Assembly: GCA_017311185.1 (NCBI GenBank) | Contig: JAESUZ010004919.1 | Location: 292,406 to 356,405, forward strand | Direction of reading: 5' to 3' | Length of the DNA: 64,000 bases | DNA from: Proteles cristata cristata | Taxonomy: Eukaryota; Chordata; Mammalia; Carnivora; Hyaenidae | Shown here: positions 31,732 to 42,605 of the stretch, in pieces | Position numbering within the stretch: position 1 is the first letter of the stretch | How the letters are laid out: every line of letters begins with the position of its first letter | Translations under genes and position numbers: made by a program | The notes under the pieces: generated by a model | The model's database searches: none | What the model saw: the letters and a program-made list of their open reading frames with translations, nothing else | What the model was told of the DNA's origin: nothing

Positions 31732-33290
31732 TTATTATAGAGAATGAAAAAAATTCCCTTTTGATCATTTTTCCAAAGGAATGGAATGAAACACATGCTG
31801 GATCCACTGGATGTCAATGAATTAAGAAGTTGTAAATGTGTGGTACCAAAATGTAATTCTGTATAGCAATTACCCAAAATTTCCTTGTATTGTCTTTATA
31901 CATGTCTGTATGTATATGTCTGTTAATCACAGCTTTAAAATAAGATTAGCTTTTCTGTGCTTTAAATTTAGAAGATGAATCTCCAGGTGGGAAGGGACAT
32001 TTCACTAATCAATCCAGTACCTCCCGTAGTGAATGATTTCTTCTTGGGGTTGTCACACTTTGATACCTGGTTATCCAACATAAAGGTACCCCAACAGTAC
32101 ATGACTTTCACTTTATAGTTTCAGTATACATTTGTACCTTAATTCTACTCCTAGTTCAATTTTCGCTCAGCACATGTAGCCTATGAATATAAACAAATAT
32201 ATATTTTAATAAGTATTAAGAAAGAACAGAGAAGGAATCAAAGAGAAACTAAGAATATAAATATAGACTAGCTTAAAAAGAACAAGTGCATTGTAGTAGC
32301 ACAGAGAGCTTGCTCTCAGGGCTGAAAGTCCCTGCTCTTTTTCTTATTGGGAATCAGTAAGTTTGTTGGTGCCTCAAAGAGCTGACACTGCTTTGTAGGT
32401 ATCATTTAAGGTTGCTTTTGCCTCGTTTCTGCCCCATCTCTTTGCTCTCTTCTTCCCTGATGCTTTTGTGACAAGATCCAAAAAGTGAGATTACCTGAAT
32501 ACAGGCCAACCTGACTCTCCCTCTAAAAGCCCTGCTTTTCCAGGTAACTGATATACAATGAGTGTTCTCACCACTTCAGCTGAGACCCTGTTGCTACACT
32601 AAGTGGTGTAACTTGAACTCCATTTTCAATCCAAAATTAGAGCTCTCATATATTACATCAAAGCATTCATCTAAGGGGTAGCCAGAAATAAACAAACACC
32701 AGACTGTGGGTCTCTGAAGGATGCAGAACATGATGCCCCTCACAGTGTCTTCAATTTGTTTAAAACTCAATATCATTTTGAGAATGAAATGTTTAATCTT
32801 TTTAAACTTTCCAAACACTGGAAGCCTAAAAGGTTCAATAGTGCCCTGTGTCTCCTCTGAACTGCTGGCCCAGATGTTAATTGGCAAAGTCACTCAGTAC
32901 CAGCCTCGGCTCAGTATCTAAACATGTGGTGCAGGGACCTTTTCATTTCTTCATCTCTGTGTGCCCCAATTTGAAAGGACCATGGATTATGTGAAACCGA
33001 TAAATCAGATTAGAAATACAAAAGACATGCGGTAGTCTCAGCTCTCAGTTTGAAACCAGCTTCCCTCAAAACTCTGTTTTCATGTAGATTGTCTTTTTTA
33101 TATCTCAATGGTGACTGCATCTCAAATGTAAATATTAAAAGCAGTAAGAACTACTCTATGGATTCTCCTGCAGCTAGGAATTAACCTTAAGAAAGTAATC
33201 ATGTCTGTGTTTGACGAATAAGCTGTAGTCATCACATGTGAGTTTTTAATATTATGATATTGAAAATAGCCAAAATTTGAAAACATGGGA
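31732..33290. other. Unique sequence; no gene recognised
   Basis: Overlapping opposite-strand frames at 32594-32893 (minus, 99 codons) and 32721-32921 (plus) are the only open stretches. Neither shows a recognisable domain or convincing splice context. Confidence 0.45.
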
Positions 33291-33294
33291 CCTT

Positions 33295-33420
33295 GGTTAA
33301 ACCCATTTATTTATACCACAGTGATTTATTAAGTGCTTCTTATGTTCCAGGCATGTTTGATGCTCACACAGGGAACAAGAGTGAGTCCATAAACAATGCT
33401 GGATATACAGACATTATTAT
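33295..33420 (-). repeat. L2 3'-end-like fragment, antisense
   Basis: TTTATTAAGTGCTTCTTATG, TTCCAGGCATGTTTGATGCT and GGGAACAAGAGTGAGTCCAT are the complement of the L2 terminus ('tttattgagtgcctactatgtgccaggcactgttc ... gaacaaaac'). Confidence 0.55.
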
Positions 33421-33425
33421 TAAAA

Positions 33426-33636
33426 AACCTTTTTTAATGTTTTTATTTATTTTTGAGAGAGACAGAAACAGAATATGAGTGGCAAAAGGACAGAGAGAGA
33501 GGGACACACAGAATCCAAAGCAGTCTCCAGGCTCCTAGCAGCACAGAGCCCAACACGAGGCTCGAACTTGTGAATTGCAAGATCATGACCTGAGCCTAAG
33601 TTGGATGCTTAACTGACTAAGTCACCCAGGTGCCCC
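33426..33636 (-). mobile_element. tRNA-Lys SINE, antisense
   Basis: Tail TTTTTTAATGTTTTTATTTA, head complement TGACTAAGTCACCCAGGTGC. CAGACATTA occurs on both sides (33408-33416 and 33637-33645). Confidence 0.94.
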
Positions 33637-33782
33637 CAGACATTAATATTTTAAAGAAAACTGTAATGAGGTAGAATTCAAAATTTGAAAAGTATTATGT
33701 GTAAGTATATATATACAAAATAAACATAAGTTAAGCAGAAAATAAAATAATGTACATGAATTTAAATATTTTATTTTAATTA

Positions 33783-33808
33783 AAAACGTTTTTAAATGTT
33801 TGTTTATT

Positions 33809-33844
<36 letters not shown>

Positions 33845-34003
33845 GGGGACAGACAGAGATAGAAGGAGACACAGAATCTGAAGCAAGCTCCCAGCTCTGA
33901 GCTGTCAGCACAGAGCCTGACGCGGGGCTCAAACTCATGAGCGGTGAAATCATGACCTGAGCCAAAGTGAGATGCTCAACCAACTGAGCCACCCAGGTGT
34001 CCC
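33783..34003 (-). mobile_element. tRNA-Lys SINE with long (GA)n, antisense
   Basis: The CT/GA segment is expanded to about 15 GA units (33811-33841). Head complement AACTGAGCCACCCAGGTGTC. Flanks ATTTTAATTA and ATTTAATTA may be the TSD. Confidence 0.94.
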
Positions 34004-34422
34004 TGAAATTTAATTACTTAATGCACCTGTCAATTATATTCCATACTGAACACTGATGTAAAGTGCAGAAGAGTTATATTTAGGGGAAATATTGATATAT
34101 TTTGGTTTTCCATCTATTCAGCCTCACTATTAAGTTGGATAGGGACAAAGTAATAAGCCATTTTTCTGCTATTTTAAATGCCTTCATGTTCTAATGGCAT
34201 AAGAAAAACAGAAATGTAATCCAATAAACATACATACATGTGAATAATTTGTAAATCTCAAAATAAACATTGGCACTAAATCAGTACAAAAAGTGTACTA
34301 TCATGGCCCTCATGATTTTTCCATATTATATACTAATGTTAGAATTTGCATATTTTATTTACATACTTTTATTTTGGTAGATTTTACATTTATACTTTTC
34401 ATGAAAGCCAGATAAATTGTTA
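34004..34422. other. Unique AT-rich sequence; nothing recognised
   Basis: No repeat or gene signature is seen. Confidence 0.4.
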
Positions 34423-34438
34423 GGGTCAACAATTTATT

Positions 34439-34668
34439 ATTTTTTTCAAAAATTTTTTTAATGTTTTATTTTTTTCTGAGAGAGACAGTGTGAGCAGGGG
34501 AGGGTCAGAGAGAGAGAGCGAGATACAGAATCTGAAACAGCCTCCAGGCTCTGAGTTAGCTGTAGGCACAGAGCCCGAAGTGGGACTCAAACCCATGAAC
34601 CCACAAACTGTGAGATCATTACCTGAACCAAAGCAGATGCTTAACTGACCGAACCACCCAGGCACCCT
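34439..34668 (-). mobile_element. tRNA-Lys SINE, antisense, 17-bp TSD
   Basis: AGGGTCAACAATTTATT upstream (about 34422-34438) and AGGGTCAGCAATTTATT downstream (about 34670-34686) differ at one base. The body carries a small internal duplication, AAACCCATGAACCCACAAAC. Confidence 0.95.
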
Positions 34669-34686
34669 GAGGGTCAGCAATTTATT

Positions 34687-35565
34687 TGAGTACATGTTAA
34701 TGACTAAACTTCCAGCTACTTACGTATCTCTGCCTCGTACACTGTGTTTCTCTTGATATAGTGATGAAAATAGTGAGAATATTGTATGCAAATGATTTGG
34801 GGGGCTTCCCAAGAGACAAAGTACAAGCAATAAAATGTGAATTTTAGGATAATCTTGTGCTGATTACACCAGCCTTTCTGCCTCCCACAACAACAACAGC
34901 AGCAACAACAACAACAAAAAGCACAACCTCTTGTCTAGAATGATGGATCGGTTGCAAGAAGAACATCTAATTCACATTTCAAAATTGTTCTTGAGGCTAT
35001 AGTGTCTTACACCACCCCTAACTTCTCTGTTGTGAGCCTCTCATAGTGAATGGCTACCGGTGTGTGGGAATAGAGTGGGCACCTCAGTTTTCCAGACATT
35101 AACAGACCACAGTTCAAACAACTAGAATCCCTTGGTGTTCTAATTCTAGCTGTAGGTGTGAGTGACTTCATGGGTAATAGGAAAAAAAGGAAACCACTTG
35201 TACAAGAGCACGGAATTCTCCTAACAATGTTGCAGTCTACATTACACAGAAATCAAACCATTCAGAAATCAAACCATGTTCAGACTTGTGCATTCAAAAT
35301 GAACTTTTGAGCTCGCAGGTGGAGTCAGGCAAGAAGTCAAAGGCGCACCTATCCTCTGTTTCCTTCCCCAGACTGTTTAATTTTTTCTCCATGAGATTTA
35401 AGGGATATTGAAAATTTGAAGGAAAGGTGTGTTTTGATTGAAATATTTGAAGTAAAAAATATGTTAAGGATTTTGCTCATTGATGACAGGACAAAGGAAC
35501 TGATTAAAGCAGGCAATTTATTTTGTATCTTTCGCTGCTAATATGTTACAGAATGTAAATGAGCA
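34687..35565. other. Unique sequence with a (CAA)n tract
   Basis: A CAA/CAG-rich run lies at 34887-34918. Otherwise nothing recognised. Confidence 0.45.
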
Positions 35566-35569
35566 ATGA

Positions 35570-35752
35570 GTCGTAAATCTGACTGATTATGAGAATTATT
35601 TGGGAAGCTTTTTTAAAAAATATTTACCAGAACCATCTCCAGCTTTCTATATCAGATGTATCAGATGTCTCTCTTAACCATGAGGGATTCCAACTAAGCT
35701 CCATAGGGGATTCTAACTAAGAATCAAGTTAGGAAACCAGTGGTTCAGAAAA
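35570..35752 (+). repeat. MER5-like (hAT-Charlie) non-autonomous DNA transposon fragment
   Basis: GAGAATTATTTGGGAAGCTT, then TTACCAGAACCATCTCC, and the end GAAACCAGTGGTTCAG resemble the MER5 pattern ('gaatcacctgggaagctt ... gaaccactg'). Confidence 0.45.
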
Positions 35753-35829
35753 AAACATTATTGTTTTGCCCATTAATATCCAAGGACATGTAGTGTAATA
35801 TTTGAGGTATATTATTTGTTTTCTAATGT

Positions 35830-36033
35830 TTTCAAAAAAATTTTATGTCTTTATTTTATTTTGAGAGACAGAGAGTGAACAAGGGAATGGTAGAGAGAGA
35901 GGGAGACACAGAATCTGAAGGCTCCAGGCTCTGAGCTGTCAGCACAGAGCCTGACATGGGGCTCAAGCCCACGGACTGTGAGATCAGGACCTGAGCCAAA
36001 GTCGGACACTTAACCAACTGAGTCACCCACCCC
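35830..36033 (-). mobile_element. tRNA-Lys SINE, antisense
   Basis: Tail ATTTTATGTCTTTATTTTAT, head complement AACCAACTGAGTCACCCACC. The head is slightly truncated at CACCCACCCC. Directly abuts another SINE. Confidence 0.93.
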
Positions 36034-36035
36034 AT

Positions 36036-36260
36036 GATTTTTTAAATGTTTATTCATGTTTTGAGACACAGAAAGTGAGACAGAGCACGAACAAGGGGTG
36101 GCAGAGAGAGAGAGAGAGGGGGAGATACAGGATCCTAAGCAGGGTCCAGGCTTTGAGCTGTCATCACAGAGCCAACCTAAGGCTTGAACTCATTTATGAA
36201 CCTTGAAATCATGACCTGAGCCAAAGTCTGACTTTTAACTGACTGAGCCACTCACGTCCC
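36036..36260 (-). mobile_element. tRNA-Lys SINE, antisense, tandem with previous
   Basis: Starts at ATTTTTTAAATGTTTATTCA immediately after the previous head. Ends at TGACTGAGCCACTCACGTCC. Same orientation, so one probably inserted at the edge of the other. Confidence 0.92.
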
Positions 36261-36829
36261 ATATTATTTTGATTTCTTAAAGTAATTCTCATTTTAACTA
36301 ATTAGTCCTACCCTTCATTAACTTAGATTTGGGGGTTTTGTCTCTTTTTTATTTAATTATTTAAATGTGTTTAATCATGGCTTTAAGAGTTTAGAATCAG
36401 TATGGTATATCTCACCAGGAATTAGGGACTATTTTACAGATACCTTACCTAATGATTTCTGTATTAAAGATACCTTAATCATTTATTGTTATTGGAATCA
36501 ATTTCTAAGAAATTTAAAGTTGTATATTGCCTAGATCCATTTAGATGAACACTTGTTCTTTTCTGTAAGCTCCTACTTCCTCAAAAAAGATGCGAGGAGC
36601 CTAAACATAAGCAAGTCTTCTATAAATGTTTACTGAGTGAAAAAATGTGCAAGTTTATTAATTTCCTAGAGCTGTGATTGAAAACTTGTTGAGCCCTAAG
36701 TTATGTGCCTAGCATACTGCAATAGTTTTTCCAATGTAAGCTACAAGAAGAATACAATATTACACTTGCTTCTAAGCAGTTAAGAGTTAGAATGGATGGC
36801 TTTCTGTCATTTATTTATTGTTTGTTTAT
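36261..36829. other. Unique AT-rich sequence; nothing recognised
   Basis: No repeat or gene signature is seen. Confidence 0.4.
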
Positions 36830-36957
36830 TTGCTTTCTTTCCTTCTTCTTCCTTCCTATCCTCTCCCTTCCTCCCTTTCTTTCCTTCCTTCCTTCCATCC
36901 TTCTTTCCTTCCTTCCTTTCATACTTTCTTTTTTTTTTCTCCTCCTTTGCATTGTTC
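36830..36957. repeat. Polypyrimidine tract, (CTTT/CTTC)n
   Basis: About 125 bases almost wholly C and T on the plus strand. The runs CTTCCTTCCTTCC and TCCTTCCTTCCTTTC recur. Two open frames reading Ser/Phe/Leu/Pro repeats (36792-36977, 36796-37023) are by-products of the low complexity. Confidence 0.95.
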
Positions 36958-38754
36958 TTTTTGTTCATTTTCTTTAAATTTATGAACTGGCCCTCATATC
37001 ATACATTTAAAACACTGATCTAGAATTAATTGAGGTATCATAGCTGAATAGGAGATTACAATTTACTAATGTCCCAGAATTTCTATTTATTTCTGGGTTT
37101 TCACATGTCTGGACATATTTGTCTATGACTGACCAAATGTTGTCTGTTCGAGACTCTTGAGACCTAAGAGAGAAAAAGAAACCTCAAGGAAACACACACA
37201 CATACATAAGTGAAGGTAGACATTCAGTGTGTTTTTATTGCTGGTGTTCAGACATATCTCAAAATACAGTGGCCAAATGTGTATTTTCCAAGGGGAAGAA
37301 AGAGTCTTCTGAGAAATAACTCAATCGAAGAAGCATAATGAGCCTGATTAGTAACAAAGCCTTAGTTACTGATGAGGAATAGAGATTTTGAATGCAAGGA
37401 ACGACTACTATCCAAATCCATTCTTAACTCTACCTCTTGGCCTTACCTCTGGAGAAAATAAGAGAGGACTAATGTTATTTACAAAAACCCAAGATGATAA
37501 GTAAATAAGAATGAATAAAAAGTTTTAGCATATTCTGTCTAGTGCATGAAAATATCCTAGTGACCCAATAATTCCCATGACGATGCTGATGAACATTGTT
37601 TTTATATAATTACTTAATTTTATAGAATGTCCAAGGTGCGGTGATATGAACTGTTATTTTTCCTGGGTTTCATTGTAATGACTAGGATTGATATATTTTT
37701 CCAGATTTGTTTATTCATGTATTCAACAGATATTTTCAGAGTCATGCAATGTGTCAGTCTCTCAGACAAGTACTAAAGTCACAACAATGTAAAAGATATA
37801 ATGAAAATTTAAACAACAAACAAAATTTCCTTTCAATGTAATGAACACTGCGACACCCAAGATAGACTTACGGGACAAGAAAAGATCCCTCCTACAAAAA
37901 GGAAATGACTTCTATGTCACACCCTGAGGTCTAATTAACATCTGGCTGTGAAAAAAGAATGTGAAGTGAGGGAGTAGGTACTGAAGAACTGTTTCTGGCT
38001 AAAAACAGAAAATAACTCTCCCTTAAAAAAACCCAAAGAAGTACTAAGAACCTAAAGAAGAGAAAGAACATGACCAAAACAAAAATTTAAAGATGTTATT
38101 AAAAAGGGCTGGCAGTCACACGTAGGGAGAGACTCATAGACCTTCACACACACACAACACACACAAATTAGTGTTACAAATGTATAAGCTAAACACTGAT
38201 ATAACTCTACAGGATGAGCAGAAGTTGATATAACTGAAGTGAGCAATAGATTTTCAGAGGCTCGGTTTTCTATTTACTGCTGTTAACAGTTTGTGATAGC
38301 TCTCTGTACTCAATATGATGGATATGATTTACCTAAGAGATTTCTTTGATTTATAAAACTTAGAGAAAAAGGGGATACCCAGTGCATTTTTTCCTTTTTC
38401 TTCCCATTGAATATTTTTTACTTTTGCATGGCTCATGGGTATTGATAGAGTTACATAGACATAATGGCTCACTACATTTTACAGTACACATCTCTTGAAG
38501 TTCCTGCCCTGAGCTGATCCTTTCTTATTGATTTGTGTGTCTGCGTGTGTATTTCCTGATCCTGCTTTCTAAGCACAGTATATTTAACTAGGAGTGGACA
38601 TAAGACTCAATTAGGGCCAATCATATTCCTTCTCTTGGGAATTTAGATTCAGAGACATCAGTCAGGTTACTATCATTTGATCCTTCAAATGAAACATGGA
38701 TTCTGTGAATATTTATGAAATAACAGAAGAAGGAACATATGTAAGAAGTACTTA
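36958..38754. other. Unique sequence; possible faint repeat remnants
   Basis: A short CA tract lies at 38143-38166. A weak L2-like stretch lies near 37715-37810 (TATTCAACAGATATTTTCAG). A part around 38495-38700 (GGGCCAATCATATTCC) resembles an old MER repeat but is not assignable. No gene recognised. Confidence 0.4.
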
Positions 38755-38850
38755 TTTTTATTTTAGCAAACATATATTGTGCTTACTATGTGCCAGCCAA
38801 TATTCTAAATAAGCATGAAGGAAATGGAGAGATAAGAAACCATTACCAGT
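38755..38850 (-). repeat. L2 3'-end-like fragment, antisense
   Basis: AGCAAACATATATTGTGCTT, ACTATGTGCCAGCCAATATT, CTAAATAAGCATGAAGG match the complement of the L2 end. Confidence 0.5.
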
Positions 38851-39002
38851 TGAGAGAAAATGAGATAGATGATATGGGCAGCTGCTGGGTACATAAAATA
38901 TTTCAGCTTCAGTATCTAGTTTCTCCCAAGTCCTGAAATATACCAAAGGTTTTGCCATTGTTTTTAATAATAAAGCTCCCTGATATGGACCTAACCTATT
39001 CA

Positions 39003-39219
39003 GTTCTTTATTTATTTGTTTATTATTTATTTTGAGAGAGAGAGAGAGAGAGAACATGTACAAGTGAGGGAGAGGTAGAGACAGAGGGGGAAAGTCCCAA
39101 GCAGGTTCCAGGCTGTCAGCACAGAACCCAATGCAGGGCTCAAACCCATGAACCATGAGATCATGACTCAAGCCAGAATCAAGAGTTGGATGTTAACTGA
39201 CAGTGCTATCCAGGCACCC
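39003..39219 (-). mobile_element. tRNA-Lys SINE, antisense
   Basis: Tail TTCTTTATTTATTTGTTTAT, (GA)n, head complement GTTAACTGACAGTGCTATCC then AGGCACCCC. The minus-strand frame at 38758-39171 is partly SINE-derived. Confidence 0.93.
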
Positions 39220-39679
39220 CTTTTATTTACTTTATTTAAAACAAGTTTATTTTACTAAAACAATCTCTAAAACTGACACCAAGTAGATATGGACAGGTAC
39301 TACAGCTCTCCCCTCAGAAACCTCATTCTGTTTTGGAATTAAAATCATGTGAACAATTCCTATATAAATAATGAGATTATAAGTCTTTAATAATTCTATT
39401 ACTTCACCAAATAACTGAAGGAGAATTTGTACATAATTCAATATTTACTTAGCAAGCTGAATTTCGTCATCCTTAATTTTTAAAAAAGTATTAAAAAGCG
39501 ATAGGAACTGGTATATGGGAATTAGAGATATTATTCTGAATTACACTTCATGCGACCTTCATTATGCCTCAACATCCTTAAGAGTGCTTTTCTATCTATA
39601 AAAAGCCCATAATTACTACTATAAGTGCTACATGGTCATTTTACAATAATAAAAAAATTGAAACAAATTTATGACTCTC
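39220..39679. other. Unique AT-rich sequence; nothing recognised
   Basis: No repeat or gene signature is seen. Confidence 0.4.
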
Positions 39680-39695
39680 TGGAAAATTTGTTTTT
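39680..39695. repeat. Left TSD of SINE at 39696-39910
   Basis: CTGGAAAATTTGTTTT is repeated exactly at 39911-39926. Confidence 0.96.
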
Positions 39696-39910
39696 TTTTT
39701 TATATTTTTATTTATTTCTAGGAGAGAGAGAGAGAGAGACAGCGTGAGCAGGGGAGGGTCAGAGAGAGAGGGAGTCACAGACTGAAACGGGCTCCAGGCT
39801 CTGAGCTGGCAGTCAGCACAGAGTCCGATGCAGGGCTCGAACCCACGAACCGCGAGATCATGACCTAAGCGAAAGTCGGACGCTTAGCCGACTAAGCCAT
39901 CCAGGCACCC
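39696..39910 (-). mobile_element. Young felid SINE, antisense, perfect 16-bp TSD
   Basis: TTTATTTATTTCTAGGAGAG tail complement, GACAGCGTGAGCAGGGGAGG, ACTAAGCCATCCAGGCACCC head complement. Confidence 0.97.
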
Positions 39911-39926
39911 CTGGAAAATTTGTTTT
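39911..39926. repeat. Right TSD of SINE at 39696-39910
   Basis: Second copy of CTGGAAAATTTGTTTT. Confidence 0.96.
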
Positions 39927-40034
39927 AAAAAAAGGAAGATAAAGTGTCTTAATATGGAAATTTTTGGTGTAATCTCCACTAGACAGTGTTTTAGTTTCTC
40001 TTTTGTGCTGGAAGCTTTCACATAGTGTTTGAGA

Positions 40035-40170
40035 TCTCCACAATTTTCTTCATTTTACAGGAGAGACAAATAAGGTGAAGAAAGTCTCAGTAATTTGCTC
40101 AAGTCTATGTAGAATTGAATTCAAGTCATTCAAATTTCATGGTACTAAATCTCTTCATTATGTCATCCTG
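40035..40170 (-). repeat. MIR-like fragment, antisense
   Basis: TTCATTTTACAGGAGAGACA, TAATTTGCTCAAGTCTATGT, GAATTGAATTCAAGTCATTC follow the antisense MIR core order. Confidence 0.5.
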
Positions 40171-41045
40171 ACTTGTATGGAATCATAACTGTTCTCCAGA
40201 AGAGCAAAACTTATTGAGGAAAAAAAATCATTTGTATAGTTACTTCTAGTTTAAAGAAATATTATTATATCATTTTCTTGGTTAAAATAATTTCAATAAA
40301 CTTGTGGATTGTATAGGAGAACCTTTTCATTTTTCTGGAACATATTTCTAAAGAGCAGTGAGACTCAGAGCACATCTATTAGTTCCTAACTCCAAGCTTA
40401 GAGCCTGAAAACCAAGTGAGCAAGCTGGCTACAGGTAAGCAAAGACCCCTGGAAGGCAGGAACACTGTACACAGGGCCAAGAAAAACAGTTCACCACTTG
40501 ACAGATACTGGATTGCTTTTAAAAAAGGAGGAAACAGGAAGCTCTTGTGAATATGTTGCTTGTTTGTTTGTTTGTTTTCTTCTGATTTTTGATTGAAAAT
40601 ATTTTGGAGTTGGTGAAAGAAAGAAAAAAATACTCAATATAAGGTAGTGTTATGAAGAATAAGCATTATTCATTGTTAGTGACCAAACATGAAGAAAACT
40701 ATTAAAAACAAAAAATGACAACAGGTATTTTAAATTGTACTACTTCAGGTAGAAATATACCTTTAACAATTAAGAATCAGGGACCAAAGAAAAGGTTATA
40801 TTTCATAGTTTTACAAAGTTCTTCCTGGCATTCTCTTTGACGGTCTACACACCTACTATGAAATATTATATAGGCACAACTTCTGGGGTCACAAACCAGA
40901 GAGGAAGTCGGTGGTCCTAAAGATTATGATCAACACGTGTGATTTAACTCATCCTAAACTCTGAATAGACTCATTAATCCCATATAGTCTCTAATGGATT
41001 TATCTCTACCACATCTGGTTAGAAGCCACCAGCACCTCCCTTTAA
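40171..41045. other. Unique sequence with a short (TTTG)n tract
   Basis: Five TTTG units near 40558-40577. Nothing else recognised. Confidence 0.45.
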
Positions 41046-41058
41046 AACACTCTTTTTT

Positions 41059-41256
41059 GGGGCGCCTGGGTGGCTTAGTCAGTTAAGCGTCCGACTTTCA
41101 CTTAGGTCATGATCTCGCGGTTCGTGGGCTCGGGCTCTGTGCTGACTGCCAGCTCAGAGCCTGGAGCCTGTTTCAGTCTGTTACTCCCTCTCTCTCTGAC
41201 CCTCCCCTGCTCACGCTGTCTCTCTCTCTCTAGAAATAAATAAAACATTTAAAAAA
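41059..41256 (+). mobile_element. Young felid SINE lacking the B-box region
   Basis: GGGGCGCCTGGGTGGCTTAG head, but the body reads CGCGGTTCGTGGGCTCGGGC. About 13-15 bases present in sister copies (the GTTCGAGCC part of the tRNA-like B box) are missing at 41129. Tail TCTAGAAATAAATAAAACAT. A duplicated CACTCTTTTT flanks it. Confidence 0.95.
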
Positions 41257-41264
41257 AACCACTC

Positions 41265-42315
41265 TTTTTAAAGAATGTGTCCCTACTCTATTGCAGGTTT
41301 TCCTATTTTTAATCATTACATGTTTTTAACATTTCATTTTTCTGCTCCATTGTATTCCATTTATATTTCATTATGCTTCCCATCTGTCTATCATATCCTC
41401 ATGTCATATCCATTTTCTATAATAGTTTCCTTCTGCCCTTTATAGAAGTATCAGTTTTATGCTTCCTATTTTAATCAATATTTATTTAGAGAAACAGTAT
41501 ACTTTTCTTCAATGAAAAGCTTTAGCAGATAGAAATTTTGTCATTTTATTACAACAAACTCTGAATGCACATACCCATTTTTTTATGTCAGACTTCCGTA
41601 TTGCAGAATGTGTATTATTTTACATCTATTCAGACAATAATTTTAAACGTAATAATATGGCTGTCTTCCTACAAATTACCATCCCAATCATCTGTATATT
41701 TTAAAAGTTTTTCTCCCACATTTCAAAGTTTGAGTAAATTTTGGAAGTAGCTTTATAGTAGAAAATACATCTTAGGAAACTATCTGTTTTAAGAACTGAT
41801 TTTCAAAGGAATGCATTTCTTTACTGTGTATATATACACAGTATATATATATATACATATATATACATATATATATTTCAAATAATACTGTCATGTATAG
41901 CACTTGGGAAAATAACCGTTAGTGACGGGTCAGAACATTGGCTATACATTAATTATATAGAGAAATTTTGTTCTTGCTTTAAAAATTTAAAGTGTTTACG
42001 TGTATTTAATATTTCCTAACACTAAAGCTGATTATTAAGTTTTATGGAGTTTAGTATAAAAGTAGCATGCAAAAGGATTAAACTCTGTCATTGTCTTCTC
42101 TCATTCTTCCTCTTCTTACTCTTTCTTTCAATGTTAAATTGTGTCTAGCATTAGTTACTCATAAATTATACTACCTAAATAAACTACGTACATGAAAATG
42201 GATCCCTCGCATGATAACCTTCACAAGGCTGGAAAAATCTAAAATCCTTTCAAATAATGTGTTTTTATTTTCTCTTCATTCCTAACAAAACTAATACTCA
42301 CACAAGGAATCTGGA
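41265..42315. other. Unique AT-rich sequence with a TA-rich palindrome
   Basis: Apart from the tract at 41822-41877 nothing is recognised. Confidence 0.45.
41822..41877. repeat. 22-bp perfect palindrome joined to a (TA)n tract
   Basis: From 41822 to 41843 the sequence is its own reverse complement, centred in TGTATATATACA. It is followed by TATATATATATACATATATA repeats. Confidence 0.9.
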
Positions 42316-42319
42316 AGTA

Positions 42320-42605
42320 ATGGAGAGCATGGCAGTTTAGGATCGGAAGGATGCAAATGTGAATTTTGGAGCATTCTGTTACTAGCTGTGTGACATGGGT
42401 CACGTTATATGATCTTAATGAACATCTATTGTTTTTTGTTTGTCTGTGTTTGTGTGTCTTTTTGTTTTTTGTAATCTCAAACTAATTTCACTTATAAACT
42501 AATGTTCTGCCTCATAGGGTATTTATAAAATTAAGAGAGATAATGTTTGCCGTATGCTTAACATAGAACTTGGCATATAGTAAGCACTCATTAAATCATT
42601 TTTAT
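42320..42605 (+). repeat. MIR element with a T/G-rich interruption
   Basis: GTTACTAGCTGTGTGACATG, TGTTCTGCCTCATAGGGTAT, TTATAAAATTAAGAGAGATA and AACTTGGCATATAGTAAGCA, then CTCATTAAA, follow MIR. A TTTGTTTGTCTGTGTTTGTG stretch at about 42430-42470 interrupts it. Confidence 0.75.

Noticed and set aside
32594..32921. 99-codon minus and 66-codon plus frames overlapping each other
   Set aside because: No recognisable domain, poor composition for coding, and no clear splice sites. Could be chance; kept only as a note.
36792..37023. Ser/Phe/Leu-rich frames suggesting a membrane protein
   Set aside because: Direct product of the polypyrimidine repeat.
38758..39171. 137-codon minus-strand open frame
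   Set aside because: Its first third is SINE sequence and the rest is AT-rich unique DNA with an L2-like remnant. No domain or splice context is visible.
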